Source: Dehalococcoidia bacterium (lineage in GTDB: Bacteria; Chloroflexota; Dehalococcoidia; UBA1151; UBA1328). From it: DNA of 15,735 nt. This document shows, piece by piece, positions 1 through 6,746 of this stretch. A program made the translations under genes and the position numbers. The stretch covers positions 1 through 15,735 of the forward strand of contig JASLNQ010000016.1 of assembly GCA_030745955.1 (NCBI GenBank), in the 5' to 3' direction. The notes below the pieces were generated by a model. It was not told the DNA's origin. It searched no databases and saw nothing but the letters and a program-made list of their open reading frames with translations. The number at the start of each line of letters is the position of its first letter. Within the stretch, counting starts at the first letter, position 1.

Positions 1-350
1 GACCATCAGCTCGAACGACTCGATCGGCTTCACAGACGGCAACTCAGGCAACGGCGGCAGCGCCAGCGGCCTGACATCCACAGACACCCTCGTGGTCAAG
101 AGCACGAGGTTCGTGATTGAACTTACGCCACAGCTCGGTGCGCCGCTTACGATTCAGCGTGCCATCCCGCCCGGCCTTCGGTACGTAATGAACCTGAACT
201 AACCGAACAGGCTCCTTACGGAAAACCTTATGTAGTGCATCTGGATGGGTCCCGGCCGGATCTCCTCCAGACCGCAGGCCAACTTCAGGCCAGCCGAACA
301 GCGCATCAGGCTTTCCCCCCTCAGTAGGCGCTGAGCGGGTGGCCCGAAGA

Positions 351-387
351 CGCAAGTGCCCTCCTCCCCGGCAGGAGGGCACTTGCG
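351..387. repeat. Perfect 15-bp inverted repeat hairpin
   Basis: CGCAAGTGCCCTCCT at 351-365 is the exact reverse complement of 373-387, with a 7-base loop (CCCCGGC). The pairing extends three more base pairs (AGA/TCT) if a two-base CG bulge after 387 is allowed. No T-tract follows on either strand, so it is not a standard intrinsic terminator. It may be an intergenic palindromic repeat or a transcript-end structure. Confidence 0.8.
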
Positions 388-484
388 CGTCTGCGGTTAA
401 CGCGTTGCGGCGCCCGGTGTCCACGAACGAGAGAGCCTGGGCTCCGCCAAACCAGGGCAACGGGTGCTTGCTAAGTGAGGTTTT

Positions 485-505
485 CCTCCCTACCTGGCAG
501 GGAGG
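485..505. repeat. Small hairpin, 7-bp arms
   Basis: CCTCCCT at 485-491 pairs perfectly with AGGGAGG at 499-505 around the 7-base loop ACCTGGC. The arm composition and loop length match the hairpins at 351-387 and 594-610, which suggests one family of short palindromic elements. Confidence 0.6.
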
Positions 506-593
506 GAGTTAGAGGGTGGGTCGCGATTCGTGAGGGGTGTGATCCACGCGTCTCTGGGAACCACCCACACCCGCGCCCGGAGGGCACCCGTCT

Positions 594-610
594 CCCTCAC
601 AGGTAGAGGG
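594..610. repeat. Small hairpin just downstream of the TPR gene
   Basis: CCCTC at 594-598 pairs with GAGGG at 606-610 around a 7-base loop. Read on the minus strand the loop is TACCTGT, similar to the plus-strand loop ACCTGGC at 492-498, so the two may be inverted copies. It lies 8 bases beyond the TPR stop codon and could mark its transcript end, although no T-tract follows. Confidence 0.45.
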
Positions 611-618
611 GATGAAAC

Positions 619-1038
619 CTATTGCCGCTTGCTTTTTACGTAGTCGATGATGGCGGCCAGGCCATCCGGCGGCGCTCCCAGTCTGATCGCTTCCGCGATG
701 TCCTGGTTAGACTTTTCATCTTCGCCAATTGCCGCATGTGCGACCGCGCGATTCCCGTGCATATCGGACACGCCGGGATCAAGGTCGATCGCCCTTGTAA
801 AGTTGGTAATTGCCTGCTCGAAGTCGCCCATCGAAAGATAGGCGGTGCCCAGGTTGAACTGGATTTCAGGGTTGTCGGGTTCCAGCCATGCCGCCTCCTC
901 AAAGTCGGCCGCCGCCTTATCGGGAATTCCCAGCTGGGCCGATTTCAGGCCGCGCCGAAAGAACTCCGCAGCCGTTTTGGGTGGGAAGTCGATTTCCGAC
1001 CGGCTGATTTCACCCGGCGTTTCATCTGAACTCGGCAA
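619..1038 (-). CDS. TPR repeat protein
   Basis: This 139-residue protein has about three tetratricopeptide repeats. The first spans roughly residues 23-56, the second 57-90 (NLGTAYLSMGDFEQAITNF, followed by AIDLDP, is a textbook TPR), and the third, more degenerate, 91-123. TPRs form helical scaffolds that bind peptides or other proteins. There is no signal peptide, membrane span or enzymatic domain, so it is probably a cytoplasmic adaptor with an unknown partner. The start is TTG: no ATG or GTG lies in frame between it and the upstream in-frame stop, and GGAG sits 9 bases ahead. It is transcribed divergently from the formyltransferase. The family is clear; the function is not. Confidence 0.85.
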   Translation of the reverse strand: MPSSDETPGEISRSEIDFPPKTAAEFFRRGLKSAQLGIPDKAAADFEEAAWLEPDNPEIQFNLGTAYLSMGDFEQAITNFTRAIDLDPGVSDMHGNRAVAHAAIGEDEKSNQDIAEAIRLGAPPDGLAAIIDYVKSKRQ

Positions 1039-1133
1039 ATCAGAGCGCTCCGTGGTGTCGTACGCTATCCATAATCGTTGCCGTGCCCAATGTTATCCGG
1101 CACTCCAACGAACTTCATGGTAGAAATATCGCC

Positions 1134-1181
1134 CCGGCAACTTCCCGGTATTACCCTGACACCGGATCCAATCCTTGCCGG
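1134..1181 (+). promoter_or_regulatory. Nested inverted repeat in formyltransferase leader
   Basis: CCGGCAA (1134-1140) pairs with TTGCCGG (1175-1181). Inside it, CCGGT (1145-1149) pairs with ACCGG (1161-1165) around an 11-base loop. The structure ends 22 bases before the GAGG ribosome binding site at 1204-1207. It could be an RNA leader element or an operator. I do not recognise it as a tetrahydrofolate riboswitch. Confidence 0.35.
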
Positions 1182-1213
1182 CAGATTGGTTCGAAGGTCA
1201 CACGAGGGAACAA

Positions 1214-2179
1214 ATGAAAATCGCCCTTATCGGTCAATCAGCATTCGGAAAGTCAGTGCTGGAAGCGCTCGTGGAGACAGGCGAAGACGATATCGTCGGG
1301 GTATTTGCGCCGCCACGTCGGCCCGCACGCGATGGAGGCGAAGAGGGACCGCCTGACCCCATCGCCAGCGCTGCGGTCGAACTGGGCATTCCTGTTTTCG
1401 AGTTCAAGCGCCTGCGTGACCGGGAAGCCGTCGATCAGTTCGTATCACTTGGCCCTGAACTGTGTGTGATGGCATTCGTTACCGACATCGTGCCGATGGA
1501 AATGATCAACGCGCCATCGCTCGGGACCATCCAGTACCACCCGTCCTTGCTCCCGCTCCACCGCGGCCCCAGCTCGATCAACTGGCCGATAATCTGCGGC
1601 GAAACGAAGACAGGACTCACGATTTTCTGGCCGGATGAGGGACTCGACACGGGCCCGGTGCTCATGCAGAAGCACGTAGCAATCGGAGCCAGCGAGACAC
1701 TTGGCAGCCTTTACTTCAACAAGCTGTATCCACTTGGTGTCGAAGCGATGGTCGAATCGGTCGATCTCGTTCGTGCGGGGAACGCACAACGAATCGTCCA
1801 GGACGAATCGAAGGCCACCTACGAGGGCTGGTGCAAAGCCGGGGACGTCGCCGTCGACTGGAACGCCCCGGTAAACACCGTTTTCAACATGATCCGTGGC
1901 GGCGATCCCCAGCCGGGAGCCAACACAACGTTCAACGGAACGAGGTTGTCGTTGTACGACGCCTCCCTTGCAGCGGTTGAGGCACGGGGGGGATCGGCAG
2001 GCAGTGGCGAGACCGGGTCGGGGCGCGTGCTTTCGATCGGCGAAGCGGGAGTCGAGGTCTCAGCGGATGGCGGTTCCGTCATCGTGGGCCGCGTAAGGGC
2101 GGCGGGTGGCAGGAAGATCGGCGCGGCAGAGTGGGCTGAATCAGTGGGCCTGAAAGTCGGCGAGCAAATCGGCGGTTAG
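1214..2179 (+). CDS. 10-formyltetrahydrofolate-dependent formyltransferase/hydrolase-like protein
   Basis: This 321-residue protein is most like the N-terminal formyl-THF hydrolase domain of 10-formyltetrahydrofolate dehydrogenase (ALDH1L1), and more distantly like methionyl-tRNA formyltransferase. The N-terminal Rossmann-like formyltransferase fold (about 1-200) contains YHPSLLPLHRG with catalytic His109 and GLDTGPVL with Asp145. The C-terminal part (about 203-305), with YEGWC and NMIRGGDPQPGA, matches the FMT/FDH C-terminal barrel. It should move or hydrolyse a formyl group from 10-formyl-THF in the cytoplasm. The aldehyde dehydrogenase half of FDH is absent and no such gene is adjacent. 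The Asn of tRNA formyltransferases, two residues before the catalytic His, is Gln107. The ATG at 1214 is preferred to the TTG at 1175 because GAGG lies 6 bases upstream and MKIALIG begins the first strand. The acceptor is unknown. Confidence 0.85.
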   Translation: MKIALIGQSAFGKSVLEALVETGEDDIVGVFAPPRRPARDGGEEGPPDPIASAAVELGIPVFEFKRLRDREAVDQFVSLGPELCVMAFVTDIVPMEMINAPSLGTIQYHPSLLPLHRGPSSINWPIICGETKTGLTIFWPDEGLDTGPVLMQKHVAIGASETLGSLYFNKLYPLGVEAMVESVDLVRAGNAQRIVQDESKATYEGWCKAGDVAVDWNAPVNTVFNMIRGGDPQPGANTTFNGTRLSLYDASLAAVEARGGSAGSGETGSGRVLSIGEAGVEVSADGGSVIVGRVRAAGGRKIGAAEWAESVGLKVGEQIGG

Positions 2180-2196
2180 CCCTCCGCCGTTTGCTC
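2162..2196. terminator. Probable bidirectional terminator between convergent genes
   Basis: GAGCAAA and CGGCGG (2162-2175, one bulged T at 2169) pair with CCGCCG and TTTGCTC (2184-2196), giving 13 base pairs around an 8-base loop. The loop holds the formyltransferase TAG. The lower stem is A/T-rich on both sides of a GC core, a common layout for terminators shared by facing genes. The T-run is short, so the call rests mainly on stem strength and position. Confidence 0.5.
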
Positions 2197-2198
2197 CG

Positions 2199-3113
2199 TC
2201 AGTCGGAAATCCCGAGAAACCCGGTAATCAGTTCGTTCACCCGGTCGGGATTGTCGAGGAGCGGCACGTGCGCTGAATTGTCAATCGCGTGCAGGGTGGC
2301 GTTCGGTGCCAGTTCCGCCAGCCGGTAGCCGTGCTCGATCGGGAACATCTTGTCGTGTGCGCCCCAAATCGCCAGTATCGGCGTCGTGATCGATCTTAAC
2401 TCTCCATCCGTAAATATCGATTTCTGACCGCTCAATGTAGTGATGACGAACAGGCTCGACCGCATCGCCCCCGCGTGCCCCTTCATCAGCGTCACGTCGT
2501 AGGCGTACTGCTTGTACACCTCCGCGTCCTCGAATTCGGCATTCACAACCTCCAGTTTTTTGAACAGGTTGTCCTGTCCCCACCGGTTCGGCCTCACGAT
2601 TAGCTTTCTAACCAGCGGGAGGGTTGCGAGCCGAAATATTAGCGGGAACTCCCTGCCCAGTCCTGCGGAGTCGATTACGACCAGCCTGTTGATGCGCTCC
2701 GGGCTTGCAAGTGCCATTGCCAGCGCCATCTGCCCGCCCAACGACAGCGCCACGACATCGGCCGCCTCTATGCCGAGTGCATCCATGAAGCCGGTGATGT
2801 ACTGCAAAGTCAACTCGGGGAACGGCGCTTTGTACGGAACCTGGCTTGAGAGCCCAAAAACCGGATGGTCGGGCGCGATGACCCGACGGGTCCGCGACAG
2901 GACCTCGATCTGCCTGAACCAGATAGCGGAGCCTGCGCCCCCGCCGTGCAGCAGGATCACGGGGGGGCCTTCGCCATAGTCGAGGTAGTGAATTCGCCGG
3001 CCGTCAAGAGCCAGGAAACTGCCCCGGTACTCCAGCCCGGCCCGTTCGAGCAGCGCCGACATGCTCGCGAAGACCTGGCGCTCGATCGAATCGAGCTCGG
3101 GACCTGTATTCAT
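2199..3113 (-). CDS. Alpha/beta hydrolase
   Basis: This 304-residue protein has a complete alpha/beta hydrolase fold. The oxyanion-hole motif HGGGAG is near residues 56-61. The nucleophile elbow ALSLGG places Ser124, the acid is Asp254 in WGAHD, and the general base is His282 in NSAHVPLL. The HGGG motif and length resemble meta-cleavage-product hydrolases and related C-C or ester hydrolases. The elbow reads A-x-S-x-G instead of G-x-S-x-G, a tolerated but less common variant. There is no signal peptide, so it is probably cytoplasmic. An in-frame TTG at 3140 would add nine residues. I prefer the ATG at 3113 because it is a stronger start codon with GGA close upstream, but the choice is uncertain. 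It diverges from mutS2. The substrate is unknown. Confidence 0.88.
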   Translation of the reverse strand: MNTGPELDSIERQVFASMSALLERAGLEYRGSFLALDGRRIHYLDYGEGPPVILLHGGGAGSAIWFRQIEVLSRTRRVIAPDHPVFGLSSQVPYKAPFPELTLQYITGFMDALGIEAADVVALSLGGQMALAMALASPERINRLVVIDSAGLGREFPLIFRLATLPLVRKLIVRPNRWGQDNLFKKLEVVNAEFEDAEVYKQYAYDVTLMKGHAGAMRSSLFVITTLSGQKSIFTDGELRSITTPILAIWGAHDKMFPIEHGYRLAELAPNATLHAIDNSAHVPLLDNPDRVNELITGFLGISD

Positions 3114-3188
3114 ACTTTCCGGGTCTATTTTCGTGACCAATTATTGTTACCGGGGCCGGTGAAGGCCTGATTTTTCAAACTGGGCCGG

Positions 3189-3194
3189 AGTATA
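3189..3194 (-). promoter_or_regulatory. Possible -10 element for the alpha/beta hydrolase
   Basis: On the minus strand this reads TATACT, five of six matches to TATAAT, in the spacer between the hydrolase and mutS2. No good -35 hexamer is present at 16-18 bases. The leader to the ATG at 3113 would be roughly 70 bases. Confidence 0.3.
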
Positions 3195-3210
3195 AACAAC
3201 AGATTCGACC

Positions 3211-3216
3211 TACAAT
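3211..3216 (+). promoter_or_regulatory. Possible -10 element for mutS2
   Basis: TACAAT matches the -10 consensus at five of six positions and ends 12 bases before the mutS2 ATG. Transcription would start only a few bases ahead of the start codon. That fits the lack of any Shine-Dalgarno sequence there. No clear -35 is visible. Confidence 0.3.
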
Positions 3217-3228
3217 CGTCAGTACACG

Positions 3229-5721
3229 ATGAATCAGCAACCCGACACAACCACAACGGATGACGCCCGGACGGACGCCACCCCCACTGACGCGACTTCG
3301 CTCAGCGGAGAAGCGCGTATCGAATCGAGCCTTCAGCGCCAGGCCTGGGAATTGCTGGAGTTCACGAAGGTACGGGAACTGCTGGCCGGGCGGACACGTT
3401 TCTTCATGTCGCGGGAGATGGCGCTGGATGCCGAACCGCTGGTCCACCTGGAAGACGTGGAACGGCTGCAGGACGAGACCGACCAGGCGGTGCTGATGCT
3501 CTCGACCGTGGGAGACATCGGGCTCGCCGGGGCACGCGACCCACGCGACCTTCTCCGCCGTGCCGCTATCGACGGAGTCTTGAACGGTGAAGAAATCGTT
3601 TCGGTCCTGTACCTGCTCGACTCCATCTGGACCGCGCGGAACACCGTGACCTCGATGAAGGGCAGGGCCCCGCTGCTGGAGGGCATCGCCGCCGACATTC
3701 CCGATCTGCGGGAACTGGGTGAGGAGATATTTAAGTCGATATCGGACCGCGGCGAGGTACTCGACTCGGCATCACCGAAACTGGCCCGCCTCCGGGCGAA
3801 TGTGAGCAAGACCTTCCAGCGGGTGATGCGGGCAATGGAGCGCATTGCGAACAGCAGGGACGTGAGGACCTCGTTACAGTCAGGGGCGATCGCAACCCGC
3901 GGCGACAGGCTCGTGCTCGAGGTGCGGTCCGATGCCCGGGAGTCGGTGCCGGGAATCGTGCACGACGTGTCGGGCAGCGGGTCGACGCTGTTTGTTGAGC
4001 CATTCAAGGCAGTCGACCTCTGCAACACGTGGCGGGAGACTGCCGCCGAAGCGCGGAGGGAAGAAGAGCGTATTCTCCGCCGGGTCTCACGGCTTATCGG
4101 CGATCGCGAGACCGAGGCGCTGGTAGCGGTGGAAGCTACGGCTGCGCTCGACTACATAACGGCGCGGGCCCGGCTTTCGATCTCGATGAAGTCACGAAGA
4201 GTCGAGACGATGCCGCCTGGCTCCGACAACGTCGTCAATTTTGTCGCGGCACGCCACCCCATTCTCGGTAACGATGCCGTGCCAATCACGATCAACATCG
4301 GCCCGGGCTTCCGCGGACTTGTAATCACCGGCCCGAACACTGGCGGCAAGACCGTCGCAATCAAGACGATCGGCCTGTTTGCGCTAATGCACCAGTCGGG
4401 CCTCCAACTGCCGGTCGACGATGGTGCGATTGCGATCTTCGATGCGGTCTACGCAGATATCGGGGACGCGCAGTCGATCGAACGCTCGGTGTCTACGTTT
4501 TCGTCCCACATGGGGCGAGTGATCGAGATTTTGCTCGAGGCAACAGCAAACTCGCTGATCCTGCTCGACGAACTCGGCACCGGCACCGACCCGGAGGAGG
4601 GTTCGGCGCTGGCGAGGGCGGTGTTGTCACACGCAGCGGCCAACGATATGCCGATCGCAATCACGTCGCACTATCGGACAGTTGCCGAATTTGCGGCCGG
4701 CTCGGACGACCTTGCGAACGCCTCTGTCGAGCTGAATCCCGAAACCATGCAGCCTACCTACCAGCTGCTTATGGGCATACCCGGCCGCAGCTACGCGATC
4801 CACGTCGCCCGGAACCTCGGTATGCCCGATGATGTTCTCGAAGATGCCCAGTCGATGATGGACCCGGGCCGGGCAGATGCTGAGAGCATCCTGCACCAGC
4901 TCCAGCGCGAGCGGGAGGAGGTCAGGCGGATCAGGGAGGAGGCTGAGGTGGCGATGACCGAGGCCGAGACCGCCCGGCGCGACCTCCAGGGCAAGCTCAG
5001 CAACGTGACGCGAGCCCAGGAAGACATGATCGAAAGGTCGCGAATGGAGCTCCGTCGTGAGGCCGAAGAGGTGCGCAGGAGCCTTCGCCGAATTGTCAGC
5101 AAGGCGCGTGACGAAAAGGACCTCGCCACCGCCCAGCGGGCGATCGGGCGAATCCGCAATCAATTCTCAGATCCTACCTGGCTGCCCGTCGCACCGCCCC
5201 AGGAAGCCGAAAAATCCGGCGAAACCGGGGCCGACCCGGTCCGGGACCGGGCACTTGAGGCCGGTGACCATGTTGAAATCAAGGGCTTGAATGTGAATGC
5301 GGAAGTTGTTGGCGTATCAGCCGATGGCACAGTGGAACTGAAGATGGGCAACGCCCGGATTGAGTTGAACAAGCGGCAGCTCCGGCGAATAGAAAGTCCA
5401 GAAAAATCGGTTAATAAACCGAAGCGCAAGGTCGTCGATAGGCCCAAGGTGGCAATCGATGCTCCCGAACCCGGTGAGGTAGGTGGTGAACTGGATATCC
5501 GGGGTACCCGGGTTCATGAAGTTCAGGAACTGGTGCAGCAGTTCGTGGATAACGCCTCGTTACAGGGCCTGACGAGCGTTCGGATCATTCATGGCGCCGG
5601 GACGGGAGCGCTGAGGGAGACGACCCGGGAGCTCCTTGCGAAACACCCGCTCGTTGCATCGTTCAGCGCAGCCCCGCATGATCGAGGCGGCAACGGGGCA
5701 ACTGTGATCGACCTGGGTTAG
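3229..5721 (+). CDS. mutS2: Endonuclease MutS2
   Basis: This 830-residue protein is a full-length MutS2, the MutS paralogue that lacks the mismatch-reading N-terminal domain. The core and clamp regions lead to an ABC-type ATPase with Walker A GPNTGGKT (368-375) and Walker B LLDELGTGTDP (from 445). A charged coiled-coil segment spans about 538-645, followed by a small KOW-like beta segment (about 675-721). The C-terminal Smr nuclease domain has LDIRG (755-759) and HGAGTGALR (788-796). Family members suppress recombination in some bacteria and rescue collided ribosomes in others. All catalytic motifs are present. The ATG has no recognisable ribosome binding site, so translation may be nearly leaderless. 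The gene stands alone, diverging from the hydrolase and converging on the MerR gene. Confidence 0.97.
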   Translation: MNQQPDTTTTDDARTDATPTDATSLSGEARIESSLQRQAWELLEFTKVRELLAGRTRFFMSREMALDAEPLVHLEDVERLQDETDQAVLMLSTVGDIGLAGARDPRDLLRRAAIDGVLNGEEIVSVLYLLDSIWTARNTVTSMKGRAPLLEGIAADIPDLRELGEEIFKSISDRGEVLDSASPKLARLRANVSKTFQRVMRAMERIANSRDVRTSLQSGAIATRGDRLVLEVRSDARESVPGIVHDVSGSGSTLFVEPFKAVDLCNTWRETAAEARREEERILRRVSRLIGDRETEALVAVEATAALDYITARARLSISMKSRRVETMPPGSDNVVNFVAARHPILGNDAVPITINIGPGFRGLVITGPNTGGKTVAIKTIGLFALMHQSGLQLPVDDGAIAIFDAVYADIGDAQSIERSVSTFSSHMGRVIEILLEATANSLILLDELGTGTDPEEGSALARAVLSHAAANDMPIAITSHYRTVAEFAAGSDDLANASVELNPETMQPTYQLLMGIPGRSYAIHVARNLGMPDDVLEDAQSMMDPGRADAESILHQLQREREEVRRIREEAEVAMTEAETARRDLQGKLSNVTRAQEDMIERSRMELRREAEEVRRSLRRIVSKARDEKDLATAQRAIGRIRNQFSDPTWLPVAPPQEAEKSGETGADPVRDRALEAGDHVEIKGLNVNAEVVGVSADGTVELKMGNARIELNKRQLRRIESPEKSVNKPKRKVVDRPKVAIDAPEPGEVGGELDIRGTRVHEVQELVQQFVDNASLQGLTSVRIIHGAGTGALRETTRELLAKHPLVASFSAAPHDRGGNGATVIDLG

Positions 5722-5764
5722 CGGGTAAATCGGGTCGTGGGTCTCGATCTGAGCCCGACGCGTC

Positions 5765-5799
5765 GGTGCGGCCACTCCCACGCCCACGGCCACCGCACC
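5765..5799. terminator. Hairpin between mutS2 and the MerR gene
   Basis: GGTGCGG and CC (5765-5773) pair with GG and CCGCACC (5788-5799) with a three-base bulge and a 14-base loop. It lies just past the MerR stop codon and 44 bases past the mutS2 stop, so it could end either transcript. No T-tract is present. Confidence 0.35.
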
Positions 5800-5802
5800 C
5801 GT

Positions 5803-6540
5803 TCACGCCCTCGGATTTCGCCATTCGGGGTACGCCTCGTCCAGCTGGAGGCTTCGCAGATAACGCCGAATTGTGTCGAACGCCGATACGAGACTCGCGG
5901 GCTGGTTCGCCGGCGACTCCCGCGACACCGAACCCAGGTGCTCTGCAAGGAACAGCGCCTCGGCCTTCGACAATGGTTCGTACTCGCGGTGCCGCTCCAG
6001 GAGCGGATACTCGACCCCGGCCGATGACAAACGGGCGAAAGCCCGCGCCGCCGAGAGATCGCGCCGATCATGTGCCGGCGCACCGTCCGGACCCGTCCTC
6101 GGCCGTCTTATCAGCCCCACTACGATGAGATTGCCATAAAGATCGTCGTCCAGTCCGCTCTGTTCAATAAATTCGGCAACCGGAATTGGCCCGGACACCG
6201 GCTGGGTCGATTGGGAAGCGTCTGGCCCCGTGGTCTCCGGCGACGGCATAACGGCCGCCAGGGGCGAATCCGGATCGCCGTTAACGACCTGTGCAATGCC
6301 CTTGAGATTGAGCCCGGCCGCCTGCAACTCCCTGATCTTCCGGATCAGGCCCTCAAAGTGAGCCGGATACAGGGCCCGGGTACGGCTCGTTTTTCTCGGC
6401 GGCGGCAAAACACCGATTCGAACGTAATAGTTGATAGTTGCCGTCGTAACGCCCGTGCGCCGGGAAAGCTCACCTACCGACAGACTGGAGTCTCTCCCCC
6501 CCGGATTTACCGGGTTGGCCGGGTTGTGTGAACTGGTCAT
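5803..6540 (-). CDS. MerR-family transcriptional regulator with a possible second HTH
   Basis: This 245-residue regulator opens with a short disordered tail. A clear MerR winged helix-turn-helix follows at about 20-86: SVGELSRRTGVTTATINYYV, then the wing GVLPPPRKTSRTRALY and a helix of the form RKIRELQAAGLNLKGI. After a Ser/Thr/Pro-rich linker, residues from about 117 repeat the pattern in weaker form: VAEFIEQSGLDDDLYGNLIVVGLI, a basic wing, then RAFARLSSAGVEYPLL. This looks like a second MerR-like module in place of a ligand-binding domain. No Cys metal-binding cluster is present, so a metal sensor is unlikely. The ATG has no Shine-Dalgarno sequence. Targets are unknown; the neighbouring ABC exporter is a possibility. 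Confidence 0.85.
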   Translation of the reverse strand: MTSSHNPANPVNPGGRDSSLSVGELSRRTGVTTATINYYVRIGVLPPPRKTSRTRALYPAHFEGLIRKIRELQAAGLNLKGIAQVVNGDPDSPLAAVMPSPETTGPDASQSTQPVSGPIPVAEFIEQSGLDDDLYGNLIVVGLIRRPRTGPDGAPAHDRRDLSAARAFARLSSAGVEYPLLERHREYEPLSKAEALFLAEHLGSVSRESPANQPASLVSAFDTIRRYLRSLQLDEAYPEWRNPRA

Positions 6541-6555
6541 GGAATTGCTAAAACA

Positions 6556-6652
6556 GTGAAATCCGTCGCAAAGCCGCAGGCGTAGTTACTGGCAGGGAGC
6601 GAGCTCATCAGACTGGAACCGTGCACCGGATTGATGGCTCGCTTTCTTTTTT
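6556..6652 (+). ncRNA. Candidate small RNA ending at an orphan terminator
   Basis: A strong intrinsic terminator on this strand has no plus-strand gene to end. A weak extended -10 (TGCTAAAAC, about 6546-6554) lies close upstream, and starting near 6556 would give a transcript of about 97 bases. The -10 is poor and the -35 poorer (TTGTGT, 19-base spacer). The start is a guess and only the terminator is well supported. No known RNA family is recognised. Confidence 0.25.
6598..6652 (+). terminator. Intrinsic terminator pointing to the plus strand
   Basis: AGCGAGC (6598-6604) pairs with GCTCGCT (6637-6643). CATCA (6606-6610) pairs with TGATG (6632-6636) after a one-base bulge. The helix continues to GG/CC at 6615-6616 and 6626-6627 with one mismatch. 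The loop has nine bases, and TTCTTTTTT follows directly at 6644-6652. On the minus strand no T-run follows the stem. Confidence 0.65.
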
Positions 6653-6746
6653 CCCGTCGTTCCGTTTTTACTTTCCGGGTTGTATACAGGGTGAAGGGTA
6701 TCTGACCTCTGGGCAACGCCCACGCCTGCGGCAACGCCCCTCGCGG

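Larger units (their letters stand above)
1..618. other. Left-edge region without a confident gene; hairpin-rich
   Basis: No reading frame here is convincingly coding. The longest, on the minus strand at 44-460, is rich in Arg, Gly and Ala, resembles no family I recognise and runs straight through a long perfect hairpin. A plus-strand frame open from base 2 to the TAA at 200-202 has purine-first, pyrimidine-last codons and a Gly/Ser/Thr/Asn-rich product. It could be the C-terminal end of a gene starting left of the window, but a minus-strand frame open off the left edge competes with it. Bases 203-618 hold three small hairpins with pyrimidine-rich left arms and purine-rich right arms, listed separately, and look intergenic. 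Confidence 0.45.

Noticed and set aside
44..460. 138-residue minus-strand frame
   Set aside because: Biased composition, no family resemblance, no plausible start context, and it crosses the perfect hairpin at 351-387.
622..1029. 135-residue plus-strand frame
   Set aside because: Antisense shadow of the TPR gene, whose repeats are unmistakable on the other strand.
3333..4028. 231-residue minus-strand frame
   Set aside because: Ser/Arg-rich shadow inside mutS2.
6539..6559. Six-codon plus-strand leader peptide (MELLKQ) before the orphan terminator
   Set aside because: No ribosome binding site and no plus-strand structural gene after the terminator for it to regulate.
6589..6599. CTGGCAGGGAG shared with 494-504
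   Set aside because: Many 11-base repeats are expected by chance in a window this long, and the flanks differ.
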